Shown piece by piece: positions 46,194 to 55,438 of a DNA stretch of 64,000 bases. The DNA lies in NCBI RefSeq assembly GCF_040529055.1, contig NZ_CP132342.1, positions 955,001 through 1,019,000 of the forward strand. The letters run 5' to 3'. A program made the position numbers and the translations under genes. The notes under the pieces were generated by a model, which did no database searches, was not told the DNA's origin, and was given only the letters and a program-made list of their open reading frames with translations. The stretch is from Xanthomonas sontii. Lineage in GTDB: Bacteria > Pseudomonadota > Gammaproteobacteria > Xanthomonadales > Xanthomonadaceae. Numbering within the stretch: the stretch's first letter is position 1; the number at the start of each line of letters is the position of its first letter.

Positions 46194-49100
46194 TCAGGCC
46201 GCCTGCACGATATGCAGCGCCTTCGGGTTGCGCCAGGTCGCCAGCAGCCGCGCTTCCTGTTGCTTGGCCTCGTGCAGGTGCGCTTCCTTGACGTGGCCGT
46301 AGCCGCGGATGTGTTCCGGGATGCTGGCGATCTGCACCGCCAGCGCCAGGTTGTCCGCCTGCAGCCGCTGCAGCAGTTCGTCCACGGTAGCGAGGTAGTC
46401 GGCGATCAGTTGCCGTTCGCCGCGGCGCTCGGCGCTGTAGCCGAACACGTCGAAGGCGCCACCGCGCAGCCGGCGCAGCTTGGCCAGCCACTTGAACGCG
46501 GTGAACATCCACGAGCCGTATTCGCGCTTGCGCAGCCGGCCGTGTTCGTCCTTCTTCGCCAGCAGCGGCGGCGCCAGGTGGAAGCGCAGGCGGTAGTCGC
46601 CTTCGAACTGCGCCTGCAGCTGCTGCGCGAACGCGCCGCTGGTGTACAGCCGCGCCACCTCGTACTCGTCCTTGTAGGCCATCAGCTTGAATGCATAGCG
46701 CGCCACCGCTTCGGTCAGCGCGGTCGAGGCCGGGGCCACGCGCTGTTCGGCAGCGCGCACGCGCTCCACCAGCGCGGTGTAGCGTGCGGCGTAGGCGGCG
46801 TCCTGGTAATCGACCAGGAAGGCGTGGCGGCGCGCGACCAGCTCGGGCAGCGAGCGCGACAGGCGGCTGTCGTCCAGCGGCGCGTGGCCGGCCTCGCCGC
46901 TCTCGGCGGCGGCCGGCAGCTCGCGCGCCGGACGCGGATTGGCGGGATTGCGCGGCGCGGCGCTGGCGCCGGCCTCGTGGCCTTCCCACTCGCCCGGCGG
47001 CAGCTGCTGCAGCCCCGGCGCCTGGCGTTCGCGTTCGTCCGCGGCCGGATCGGCGAGACCCGCCGCGCGTCGTACCGCCGGCAGGTCCAGCGCCGCCAGG
47101 CGGCCCCAGGCGAAGGCCTGCTGGTTCATCGCCACCGCCGCGCCGTTGAGCTCGATCGCGCGCATCAGCGCCGCGTGCGACAGCGGCACCAGGCCCTGCT
47201 GCCAGGCGTAGCCGAGCATGAACAGGTTGCTGGCGATGGCGTCGCCGAGCAGCGCGGTGGCCAGCTGTGTGGCGTCGAGCAGCAGCGGATCGCGCCCGCC
47301 CAGCGCCAGGCGCACGCCGGCAATGATCTCGGCGGCCGGGAACTGCATGTCCGGGTGCGTGGTGAAGGTGCCCGGCATCGCCTCGTAGCTGTTCAGCACC
47401 ACCTGCGAGCGATCGCCGCGCACCTTGGACAGCGCCCAGTAGTCGTTGACCACCACCATGTCGCACCCCAGCACCAGGTCGGCCTCGCCGGCGGCGATGC
47501 GCACCGCGTGCAGGTCTTCCGGTTGCCGCGCAATGCGGATATGCGTGGTGACCGCGCCGCCCTTCTGCGCCAGGCCGGTCTGGTCGAGCACGCTGGCGCC
47601 CTTGCCCTCCAGGTGCCCGGCCATGCCCAGCAGCGCGCCGATGGTGACCACGCCGGTGCCGCCGACGCCGGTGATGAGGATGTTCCAGGGCTGGCTCAGG
47701 TCGCTGCGGAAGCTTGGTGTCGGCAATTGCTCCAGCAGCGCCGCGGCCTCGGCCTTGCGGCCCTTGCGCGGCTGCCCACCGTGCACGGTGACGAAGCTGG
47801 GGCAGAACCCGGACACGCAGGAGTAGTCCTTGTTGCAGCTGGACTGGTCGATCTGGCGCTTGCGCCCGTACTCGGTCTCCTTCGGCAGCACCGACACGCA
47901 GAAGCTCTTCTCGCCGCAGTCGCCACAGCCTTCGCAGACCAGCGAGTTGACCAGCACCCGCTTGGGCGGGTCGGGCAGCTTGCCGCGCTTGCGCCGGCGC
48001 CGCTTCTCGGTGGCGCAGGTCTGGTCGTAGATCAGCACGCTGGTGCCCTTGACCTCGCGCAGGTGCCGCTGCACCGCGTCCAGCTCGCTGCGGTCGTGGA
48101 ACTCCACCTCGCTGGGGAACAGCTCGCGGCGCCGCGTCCACTTGCCGATGTCGTCGCTGACCAGGGCGATGGTGTGCACGCCTTCGGCACGCATCTGCCG
48201 GGCGATGTCGGGCACGCTGAGGGTGCCGTCCACCGGCTGTCCGCCGGTCATCGCCACCGCGTCGTTGTAGAGGATCTTGTAGGTGATGTTGACGCCGGCG
48301 GCGATCGACTGGCGGATCGCCAGCGAGCCGCTGTGGAAATAGGTACCGTCGCCCAGGTTCTGGAACACGTGCGGGGTGTCGGTGAACGGCGCCTGCCCGG
48401 CCCAGGTGACGCCTTCGCCGCCCATGTGGGTGAAGGTGTCGGTGGCGCGGTCCATCCACGTCACCATGTAGTGGCAGCCGATGCCGCCGAGCGCGCGCGA
48501 GCCTTCCGGCACCACCGTGGAGGTGTTGTGCGGGCAGCCGGAGCAGTAGTGCGGCACGCGCGGGAAATTGGCGCGCGGCAGCGCCATCTCGGCTTCCTTG
48601 GCTTCCATCCAGCGCAGCCGTTGCTCGATCGAGTCGGTGTTCACCGCGGCCGACTGCGGCAGGCGCAGGATGCGCTTGCCGATCACCCCGGCGATGGTGG
48701 CCGGAGTCAGTTCGCCGGTGGACGGCAGGATCCATTCGCCGGCCTCGTCGTACTTGCCGACGATGCTCGGGCGCGGGCCGGCGCTGGCCGGCCAGTTGTA
48801 GAACTGCTCCTTCATCTGCCGCTCGATGAAGGCCTTCTTCTCCTCCACCACGACGATGTCCTGCAGCCCGCGCGCGAACGCGGCGATGCCCAGCGGCTCC
48901 AGCGGCCAGGTCATGCCGACCTTGTACACGCGGATGCCGATGCGCGCGCAGGCGTCCGCGTCCAGGCCCAGGTACTCCAGCGCCTGCAGCACGTCCAGGT
49001 AGCTCTTGCCGGTGGTGACGATGCCCAGCCGCGCCTGCGGCGCATCCATCACCGTGCGGTCGATGCCGTTGGCGCGGGCGAAGGCCTGCGCCGCGCGCAC

Positions 49101-49916
49101 CGCGTAGCGATGCAGGCGCATTTCCTGGTCCAGCGGCGGATCCGGCCAGCGGATGTTGAGGCCGCCCGGCGGCAGCTCGAAATCCTCCGGCAGCACGATC
49201 TGCCGCGCGAACGGATCTACCTGCACCGAGGCCGAGGACTCCACCGTCTCGGCGATGGTCTTGAAGCCGATCCAGCGCCCGGTGTAGCGGCTCATCGCCC
49301 AGCCGAGCAGGCCCATGTCGAGGATGTCCTGCACCCCGGCCGGATTGAGCACCGGCATCATCGCGCTGACGAACTCGTCCTCCGAGCCGTGCGGCAGGGT
49401 CGAGCTGCGGCACGCGTGGTCGTCGGCGGCCAGCGCCAGCACGCCGCCATGGCGCGAGGTGCCGGCGGCGTTGCCGTGCTTGAACACGTCGCCGCAGCGG
49501 TCCACGCCCGGGCCCTTTCCGTACCACATGGCATACACGCCATCCACGCGCGCGCCGGGGAACAGGTTGGTCTGCTGCGTGCCCCAGACCATGGTCGCGC
49601 CCAGGTCCTCGTTGAGTCCGGGCTTGAACACCACGTTGGCCGCGTCCAGATGCTTGCGCGCGCGCCACAGTTCCAGGTCGAAACCGCCCAGCGGGCTGCC
49701 GCGGTAACCGCTGACGAAGCCGCCGGTGTTCAGCCCGGCGGCGCGGTCGCGCAGTTGCTGCATCAATGGCAACCGCACCAGCGCCTGCACCCCGGACAGA
49801 TAGATGCGGCCATCGGTGCGGGTGTACTTGTCTTCCAGCGTATAGCGGGTGTCCACGCCGTCGGCGGCCGCTGCGGCGAGGGAGGACGACGGACGCGGAT
49901 CGGCGATGCGGTTCAT
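46194..49916 (-). CDS. Indolepyruvate ferredoxin oxidoreductase (fused alpha/beta subunits)
   Basis: The 1240-residue protein oxidises aryl-2-oxo acids such as indolepyruvate to acyl-CoA, reducing ferredoxin. The N-terminal pyrophosphate-binding region starts after about residue 25 (LSGVQALVRLPLM, SGYRGSPLGG). The thiamine-diphosphate-binding part has SGCPHN..GIGCHYMV and the TPP GDG segment (NLGDGTYFHSG). [4Fe-4S] ligands are in CEGCGDCGEKSFCVS and CNKDYSCVSGFC. The gamma-like domain (ITGVGGTGVVTIG) and a C-terminal helical domain of the fused family follow. It stands alone without a ferredoxin gene nearby. Confidence 0.95.
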   Translation of the reverse strand: MNRIADPRPSSSLAAAAADGVDTRYTLEDKYTRTDGRIYLSGVQALVRLPLMQQLRDRAAGLNTGGFVSGYRGSPLGGFDLELWRARKHLDAANVVFKPGLNEDLGATMVWGTQQTNLFPGARVDGVYAMWYGKGPGVDRCGDVFKHGNAAGTSRHGGVLALAADDHACRSSTLPHGSEDEFVSAMMPVLNPAGVQDILDMGLLGWAMSRYTGRWIGFKTIAETVESSASVQVDPFARQIVLPEDFELPPGGLNIRWPDPPLDQEMRLHRYAVRAAQAFARANGIDRTVMDAPQARLGIVTTGKSYLDVLQALEYLGLDADACARIGIRVYKVGMTWPLEPLGIAAFARGLQDIVVVEEKKAFIERQMKEQFYNWPASAGPRPSIVGKYDEAGEWILPSTGELTPATIAGVIGKRILRLPQSAAVNTDSIEQRLRWMEAKEAEMALPRANFPRVPHYCSGCPHNTSTVVPEGSRALGGIGCHYMVTWMDRATDTFTHMGGEGVTWAGQAPFTDTPHVFQNLGDGTYFHSGSLAIRQSIAAGVNITYKILYNDAVAMTGGQPVDGTLSVPDIARQMRAEGVHTIALVSDDIGKWTRRRELFPSEVEFHDRSELDAVQRHLREVKGTSVLIYDQTCATEKRRRRKRGKLPDPPKRVLVNSLVCEGCGDCGEKSFCVSVLPKETEYGRKRQIDQSSCNKDYSCVSGFCPSFVTVHGGQPRKGRKAEAAALLEQLPTPSFRSDLSQPWNILITGVGGTGVVTIGALLGMAGHLEGKGASVLDQTGLAQKGGAVTTHIRIARQPEDLHAVRIAAGEADLVLGCDMVVVNDYWALSKVRGDRSQVVLNSYEAMPGTFTTHPDMQFPAAEIIAGVRLALGGRDPLLLDATQLATALLGDAIASNLFMLGYAWQQGLVPLSHAALMRAIELNGAAVAMNQQAFAWGRLAALDLPAVRRAAGLADPAADERERQAPGLQQLPPGEWEGHEAGASAAPRNPANPRPARELPAAAESGEAGHAPLDDSRLSRSLPELVARRHAFLVDYQDAAYAARYTALVERVRAAEQRVAPASTALTEAVARYAFKLMAYKDEYEVARLYTSGAFAQQLQAQFEGDYRLRFHLAPPLLAKKDEHGRLRKREYGSWMFTAFKWLAKLRRLRGGAFDVFGYSAERRGERQLIADYLATVDELLQRLQADNLALAVQIASIPEHIRGYGHVKEAHLHEAKQQEARLLATWRNPKALHIVQAA

Positions 49917-50076
49917 GGCTTGCCCGGAAATGGAAGGCTGGCGGGCGCGCAGCGCCTGCCGCGCGCGATCGCCCCGATTGTATCAGCGGCGATTTTTGCG
50001 CCCGTTCTCGTCCACGCCGGCCGTGGCGGGGTAGGATGGGACCCGGGTGAGGGGATCACTCCAGGGGATTGCAGCA

Positions 50077-50718
50077 GTGAAGGCATATACATACGCAGTG
50101 GCCGCGATGCTGGCCTGCATCGGCCTGGCCACCGCGGCCAGCGTGCGGGCGCAGGCATTGCCGGCACCGAAAGAGTTCTACTTCGACGAAGACCGCGGCA
50201 CCACCCGTCCGGTCACCGCCATCGCCGGTAGCGGCGAGGCCCTGGTGGATCGTCTGGCCAGTGCCGTGCAGCGCGATCCCAACGCCAACGAGGCGCGCGC
50301 GCAGCTGGCCGGCATCGCCATGGCCGGCGGCCGCCAGGAACTGGGCGAACAGCTGTATCAGGCCGCGTTGCATGCGCTGCCTGCCGGCGTGCAGCGGCGC
50401 CAGGTGCAGTGGAACTACGGCTGGGATCTGCTACGTGCCGGCGACCCCGCGCGCGCGCTGGCGCAGTGGAGCGCGCTGGTCAACGGCCGCCCGGCGGCGC
50501 CGGACTGGCTGCCGCCGACCCTGGCGCTGACGTTGTGGCGCCTGCAGCGCAAGGACGAGGCGGTGAAGTGGTACGCCGCGGCGGCGCGCACCTGGCCGGA
50601 CAAGTGGGGCGCCACCGCCGATTTCGCGGCGTTGCTGCCGGCCTGGCGCGACGACGAGCGCGCGACCCTGGCCGAAGTGCAGGCCGCCTGGAAGGCCGCG
50701 CCGCCGGCCTGGCCCTGA
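50077..50718 (+). CDS. Exported TPR-like hypothetical protein
   Basis: The 213-residue protein starts at GTG with a signal peptide (VAAMLACIGLATAASVRA). The mature protein has a short extended part (PKEFYFDEDRGTTRP) and then helical repeats of TPR size (DPNANEARAQLAGIAMAGG, WNYGWDLLRAGDPARALAQW, LWRLQRKDEAVKWYAAAARTWP). It may be a periplasmic adaptor. The start is uncertain: a GTG at 50047 is in frame but would shift the signal peptide. Confidence 0.72.
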   Translation: MKAYTYAVAAMLACIGLATAASVRAQALPAPKEFYFDEDRGTTRPVTAIAGSGEALVDRLASAVQRDPNANEARAQLAGIAMAGGRQELGEQLYQAALHALPAGVQRRQVQWNYGWDLLRAGDPARALAQWSALVNGRPAAPDWLPPTLALTLWRLQRKDEAVKWYAAAARTWPDKWGATADFAALLPAWRDDERATLAEVQAAWKAAPPAWP

Positions 50719-50929
50719 TGCACGCGGGTCCAGGAAGCACGACGCGGCCCGCGCGGGTGGCCGGCGCAATCTAGGGTCCGGGTGTGCCCGGTCGCACAGC
50801 GCACCGTGTCGTCGCGCCTGCGCGTGCTGGGCGCAGGCCAGGTGCGGCTTCGGTCGCGCGATGCCTCGACGGCCTGCGTGCGCATGCCATGCGATGATGC
50901 CGCGTACCCGCTGATTTCGTGCTGTGCCG

Positions 50930-51844
50930 ATGGCTTTCGATGCGTTCGCCCTGATGTTGGTCATGCTGGCGCTCGGCAAGCTGTTCGCGCGTCAGCGCGT
51001 CCTGCCGGCCAACACCACCGAGGTGCTCAACGGGGTGGTGCTGTACCTGTGCCTGCCGGCCTCGGTGCTGATCTACGTGCCGCGCCTGCAGTTCAATCTG
51101 GAACTGCTCGGATTGATGCTGACGCCGTGGCTGCTGACCGGCGTGAGCGCGCTGGCGATGCTGGGCTTGCGCCGGCCGTTGCGGCTGCGCCGGGATCAGC
51201 AGGCGGTGCTGCTGCTGTGCGTGGCGCTGGGCAATTCCAGCTTCATCGGCTACCCGATGGTGCGCGCGCTGCTCGGCGAGGCGGCCTTGCCGTATGCGGT
51301 GGTCTACGATCAGTTCGGCACCTTCGTGCTGCTGTCCAGCTTCGGCCTGTACGTGCTGGCGCGCTACAGCGGCGAGGCGCCGCCGTCGCCGCGGCAGACG
51401 CTGTTGCGCATGGCGCGGTTCCCGCCGCTGTGGGCGCTGCTGTTCGCACTGACCCTGATGCCGGCGCAGCCGCCGGCGTGGATCGCCTCCGGCCTGCAGC
51501 ACCTGGCCGACGCGATGCTGCCGCTGGTGATGCTGGCGGTGGGATTCTCGATCCAGTTGCGCTTGCCGCGCGAAGAATTGGCGCCGTTGGCCGCCGGCCT
51601 GGTGCTGAAGCTGCTGGCGCTGCCGGCCCTGGCCTGGCCGCTGTCGTGGGTGCTGGGCCTGCGCGGGCAGGCGCTGCAGGCCAACGTACTGGAATCGGCG
51701 ATGCCGACCATGATCACCGCCGCGCTGCTGGCGATCTCGCATCGCCTGGCGCCGCGCCTGGCCGCGGCCCTGGTCGGCTACGGGATTCTGCTGTCGCTGG
51801 TCACGTTGCCGGCGTGGGCGTGGTTGTTGGGGGCGTTGCGGTAG
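50930..51844 (+). CDS. AEC family transporter
   Basis: The 304-residue inner-membrane protein has about ten TM helices and fits the auxin-efflux-carrier (Mem_trans) family: ALGKLFARQRVLP, YLCLPASVL, the conserved GNSSFIGYP, and VLESAMPTMITAALLA. Substrates of bacterial members are mostly dicarboxylates or unknown. Start at ATG 50930 (MAFDAFAL), 6 bp after an in-frame GTG. The gene is convergent with the AAA ATPase across a palindromic repeat. Confidence 0.88.
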   Translation: MAFDAFALMLVMLALGKLFARQRVLPANTTEVLNGVVLYLCLPASVLIYVPRLQFNLELLGLMLTPWLLTGVSALAMLGLRRPLRLRRDQQAVLLLCVALGNSSFIGYPMVRALLGEAALPYAVVYDQFGTFVLLSSFGLYVLARYSGEAPPSPRQTLLRMARFPPLWALLFALTLMPAQPPAWIASGLQHLADAMLPLVMLAVGFSIQLRLPREELAPLAAGLVLKLLALPALAWPLSWVLGLRGQALQANVLESAMPTMITAALLAISHRLAPRLAAALVGYGILLSLVTLPAWAWLLGALR

Positions 51845-51916
51845 CGGCGATGGCACGTCTCGCCGCAAGGTGTCGAGGTTGAAGGACGGCGCCTCGATCG
51901 GAATGGCGCGCGCGTC

Positions 51917-52032
51917 GTACCCTCATCCGCCCCTTCGGGGCACCTTCCCCCAAAAAGGGGGCCGTGGTCCCGACGGGAGAAGGGAGAAGCAAAGCCCCTC
52001 TCCCCCCGGGAGAGGGGTTGGGGTGAGGGTCG
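51917..52032. repeat. GC-rich palindromic repeat between AEC and AAA genes
   Basis: It reads in the opposite direction to copies 1 and 2: CCTCATCCGCCCCTTCGGGG, CCTTCCCCCAAAAAGGGGGC, then CCCCTCTCCCCCCGGGAGAGG and GGGTTGGGGTGAGGGT. It is a full copy and lies between two convergent 3' ends. Confidence 0.9.
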
Positions 52033-52081
52033 GGCGCAGCCTCGCATAGCGGCATCGCCCGTTGTCACCAACCGCCCGCCG

Positions 52082-53575
52082 CTAATCCGCCGGCACCGTC
52101 CGCCCGCTGGCCCAGCTGCGCAGCGCCTGCACCTGTTCGGCCATCAGCACCGACAGCGGTCGGGTAGTGCGGATCTCCTGCATCAGCAGCTCGGTATCCA
52201 GCGGCCGCTGTTCGGCGTGCGCGGCATACAGCCCGGAGACGATCGCCTGCTCGATCTCGGCACCGGAGAACCCGTCGGCGGCGGCAGCCAAGGCCGGTAA
52301 CGCGAACGCGTCCGCATGCAGCTGCCGCCGCGTCAGGTGCAGGCGCAACAGCTCCACGCGCGTCTGCGGGTCGGGCAGGTCGACGAAGAAGATCTCGTCG
52401 AAGCGGCCCTTGCGCAGCAGTTCCGCCGGCAGCTCGTGCACCTGGTTGGCGGTGGCGACGATGAACACCGCGGCGCTGCCGTCGGCGCTGCCGCGTTCGG
52501 CCATCCAGGTCAGCAGCGTGCCGAGCACGCGCCGCGATACGCCGCCGTCCTCGCCGCCGCTGGCCAGGCCCTTCTCGATCTCGTCCATCCACAGCACGCA
52601 CGGCGCCAGTTGCTCGACCGCGGCCAGCGCGTCGCGCAGATTCTTCTCGGTCTCGCCGTGGTACTTGGCGTACAGCGCGCCCATGTCCAGGCGCAGCAGC
52701 GGCACGCCGAACCCCGCCGCGGTGGCCTTGGCCAGCATCGACTTGCCGCAACCCTGCACGCCGAGCAGCAGCACGCCCTTGGGCGGGTCCAGCCCCGGCG
52801 GCGCGGTGCCGGCGAACACCGCGCGGCGCTGTGCGATCCATTGCTTGAGCCGGCGCGCACCGGCCACGTCCTCGAAGCGCGTGGCATCGTTGTCGTACTG
52901 CAGGTGGCCGCTGCGGTTGAGCAGTTCGAACTTGAGCTTGGCCAGTTGCGGCAGGTCGGATGCGGTGAGCGCGCCGTCGGCGTAGATCAGTTGCCGGGCG
53001 ATGCGCCGCGCGTCGATCAGGCTGAGCCCGCGCAGGTTGCGCAGGATCTGCTTGACCGCCTCGCCGTCGACCTCCACCCGGCGTCCGCCGAACTCGCGCG
53101 CATAGCCCAGCGCCTCCTCCTGCACCATCTTCAACAGGGCGTTGGCATCGGGTAGGCGCGGATTGAAGCGGGTCGCCAGCGCTTCCAGCTCGGCCGGCAG
53201 CTCGATCCGCGTGCCGATCAGCACCAGCACGTGCGGCTGGCAGTGGCGGCGCTCGACGATGTCGCGCAGCAGGCGCTGGTGGCTGGCGTAGCCCAGGTAC
53301 GGGGTGACGTCGAGCAGCAGGTAGATGCCGCGCTGATCGGCCTGCTTGATCGCCTGCAGCACCGCGCTGGCATCCGGCGGCCCGCTCGGCGGGTCCTCGC
53401 GGTCCAGGTCGATGCGGCGCAGGCCCTCGGTGATCGACCAGCGGTGCAGGGCGCGCCAGACCTGCATCAAGGCCTGCCGGAACAGGTCGACGATGCGCGC
53501 CTCCTCCTGCGTCTCGATCACGATCAGGGGCGTGTTGGCGCGGATCAGCGCGACCAGGTCCTGCAGCTCGCTCAT
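52082..53575 (-). CDS. Ycf46-like AAA+ ATPase
   Basis: The 497-residue protein has an N-terminal helical domain (MSELQDLVALIRANTPL..) typical of the Ycf46/spastin-related bacterial family, and an AAA+ module: Walker A GVQGCGKSM, Walker B CVLWMDEIEKG, sensor VATANQ, Arg finger in RKGRFDEIFF. It should form ATP-driven rings; the substrate is unknown. Length is normal for the family. No clear RBS is visible before the ATG. It is convergent with AEC and divergent from the parA operon. Confidence 0.9.
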   Translation of the reverse strand: MSELQDLVALIRANTPLIVIETQEEARIVDLFRQALMQVWRALHRWSITEGLRRIDLDREDPPSGPPDASAVLQAIKQADQRGIYLLLDVTPYLGYASHQRLLRDIVERRHCQPHVLVLIGTRIELPAELEALATRFNPRLPDANALLKMVQEEALGYAREFGGRRVEVDGEAVKQILRNLRGLSLIDARRIARQLIYADGALTASDLPQLAKLKFELLNRSGHLQYDNDATRFEDVAGARRLKQWIAQRRAVFAGTAPPGLDPPKGVLLLGVQGCGKSMLAKATAAGFGVPLLRLDMGALYAKYHGETEKNLRDALAAVEQLAPCVLWMDEIEKGLASGGEDGGVSRRVLGTLLTWMAERGSADGSAAVFIVATANQVHELPAELLRKGRFDEIFFVDLPDPQTRVELLRLHLTRRQLHADAFALPALAAAADGFSGAEIEQAIVSGLYAAHAEQRPLDTELLMQEIRTTRPLSVLMAEQVQALRSWASGRTVPAD

Positions 53576-53702
53576 GGCATCGGAAGGCGAAGGGGGCCGC
53601 CACGATAGCAAGCCCGGCGGCTGGCGGCGTGCTGCGCGTTGACTACCGGCTGACGTAGGGCCGGTGTACGCTCCGGCTTCTTCCCCCGGAAGCGAGGCGT
53701 GC

Positions 53703-54335
53703 ATGAAGACGATCCTGGTGGCCGGCTCCAAGGGCGGCGTGGGCAAGACCACGGTCGCCACGCACCTGGCGGCGTCCTACGCGCTGGCAGGCAAGCGCAC
53801 GGTGCTGGCCGATGCCGATCCGCAGGACTCCTCGACCCGCTGGGCCGAACGCCGTGCCGGGCTGGACAGCGCGGTGCTGCCGATCGACGCCAGCCGCAAG
53901 CGCAGCTGGCGCGCGGCGCTGCCCGACGACGCGCAGCGGGTGATCGTCGATGCCCCCGCCGGCGCCATGGCCGAGGATCTGGGCCACTTCCTCGACGAGG
54001 CCGACGCAGTGGTGGTGCCGGTGATGCCGTCGGCGCTGGACATCGAGGCCACCGTCGGCTTCCTCAACACCCTGGCCAAGGTGCCACGGGTGCACCAGCG
54101 CAAGCTGCCGGTCGGGCTGGTGCTCAACCGCAGCAAACCCTGGACCAATGCCACCCAGCAGGCGCTGCAGATGCTCGGCGAATGGCCCTACCCGGTGGTG
54201 GCGCAACTGCGCGACAGCCAGGCCTACGTGGTGCTGGTGGGGCTGGGCCGCAGCCTGTTCGATTACCACTCCGTCCAGGTCCGCGACCACCAGCAGGACT
54301 GGGAACCGTTGCTCAAGTGGCTCAAGAAGGCCTGA
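53703..54335 (+). CDS. ParA family ATPase
   Basis: The 210-residue protein has the deviant Walker A of the MinD/ParA class, [12 protein letters not shown], the DADPQDS segment after it, and [10 protein letters not shown] as Walker B. It is short and lacks an N-terminal HTH, like chromosomal orphan ParAs. No parB or parS-like site is nearby. It starts an operon with sixA (3 bp later), yceI and pld. RBS GAGG. Positioning of a protein cargo is a possible role (inference). Confidence 0.9.
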   Translation: MKTILVAGSKGGVGKTTVATHLAASYALAGKRTVLADADPQDSSTRWAERRAGLDSAVLPIDASRKRSWRAALPDDAQRVIVDAPAGAMAEDLGHFLDEADAVVVPVMPSALDIEATVGFLNTLAKVPRVHQRKLPVGLVLNRSKPWTNATQQALQMLGEWPYPVVAQLRDSQAYVVLVGLGRSLFDYHSVQVRDHQQDWEPLLKWLKKA

Positions 54336-54338
54336 CCG

Positions 54339-54827
54339 ATGACCATCGTTTTGCGAGAAGTGATCCTGCTGCGCCATGCCCACGCCGAACCGGCCGACAC
54401 CGGCCAGGCCGATTTCGACCGGCCGCTGTCGCCGCACGGCCTGGCCGAGGCCGAAGCCGCCGGGCGCTGGCTGCTGGAGCAGCGGCTGGTGCCGGACCGG
54501 GTGCTGTGTTCGCCGGCGCGGCGCGCGCGCGAAACCCTGGAGGCGGTGCTGGAGCTGACCGGCTACGTCGAGCAGCGCCTGGAGCCGCGCATCTACGAGG
54601 CGACCTCGGGCACCCTGGCCGATCTGCTGGACGGCCACCGCGACGTCGAGCGGCTGTTGCTGGTCGGCCACAACCCGGGCCTGGAGCGGCTGGCGGCGCT
54701 GATGCACAGCGGCCAGTCCGGCGACTACCGCGGCATGCCCACCGCCAGCGTCGCCGTGCTCGGGGTCCCGCACGACGCGGCGATCGAGCCGGGCGTGGCG
54801 CGCTTGACCGCGTTCTGGTGGCCCTGA
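54339..54827 (+). CDS. sixA: Phosphohistidine phosphatase SixA
   Basis: The 162-residue protein is a histidine-phosphatase-superfamily enzyme with RHAHAEP near residue 12 (the phosphohistidine His) and VGHNPGLERL (second His), close in length to E. coli SixA (161), which dephosphorylates histidine phosphotransfer domains. It starts 3 bp after parA and overlaps yceI. No histidine kinase is near. The assignment to SixA rather than another branch of the superfamily rests on length and the VGHNP motif. Confidence 0.88.
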   Translation: MTIVLREVILLRHAHAEPADTGQADFDRPLSPHGLAEAEAAGRWLLEQRLVPDRVLCSPARRARETLEAVLELTGYVEQRLEPRIYEATSGTLADLLDGHRDVERLLLVGHNPGLERLAALMHSGQSGDYRGMPTASVAVLGVPHDAAIEPGVARLTAFWWP

Positions 54828-55438
54828 GCCCGCTGCGCAGGTTCCTGCGGCCGGCGCTGTGCGCCGCGCTGCTGCCGTTGTGTCTGTGGTGCGCCGTCGG
54901 CCACGCGCAGGTGACGCCGGCCTTGCTGGCGCCCGGCGAATACGCCCTGGACCCGGCGCAGTCGCGCTTCGGGTTCGAGATCCGCACCCGCTTCGGCCAG
55001 CGCATCGAAGGCTTCTTCCCGCGCTACGAGGGCACCGTGCACGTGCTGCCCGATGGCCGCCACCAGGTGCACCTGCGCCTGTTCACCGCCTACGTGGAAA
55101 TCCCCGGCAAGCCGCGCTACACCGGCTGGATGCGCGGCGAGGATTTCTTCGACGCGCCGCGCTACCCCACCGTGTCCTTCGACTCGCAGCCGTTCTCGCC
55201 GCAGGTGCTGGGCAAGGGCGGGCCGATCCCCGGCATCCTGAGCATCCGCGGGGTCAGCCACGCCGAGACGCTGACCGTCATGCCGGCCGCATGCACCCGC
55301 GCAGGCTATGATTGCGACGTCATCAGCCGCGGTACGGTATTGCGTGGACGTTACGGAATGGACAAGTGGGATCTGGCCTTGAGCGACCGGGTCACCTTCG
55401 TGCTGCGCGCACGCCTGACCGAGGCGGCCACTCGGTGA
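54818..55438 (+). CDS. YceI family periplasmic protein
   Basis: The 206-residue protein begins at a GTG that overlaps the sixA end by 10 bp. A signal peptide (LCAALLPLCLWCAVGHA) is followed by a lipocalin-like YceI domain (PF04264): YALDPAQSRFGFEIRTRFG, FFDAPRYPTVSF, and IRGVSHAETLTV. YceI proteins bind isoprenoid or other lipophilic ligands in the periplasm; the ligand here is unknown. It ends in a GTGA overlap with the phospholipase D gene. Confidence 0.88.
   Translation: MALSPLRRFLRPALCAALLPLCLWCAVGHAQVTPALLAPGEYALDPAQSRFGFEIRTRFGQRIEGFFPRYEGTVHVLPDGRHQVHLRLFTAYVEIPGKPRYTGWMRGEDFFDAPRYPTVSFDSQPFSPQVLGKGGPIPGILSIRGVSHAETLTVMPAACTRAGYDCDVISRGTVLRGRYGMDKWDLALSDRVTFVLRARLTEAATR

Noticed and set aside
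53703..54335. A plasmid partition locus.
   Set aside because: There is no parB gene or parS-like repeats; the ATPase is an orphan in a chromosomal operon.
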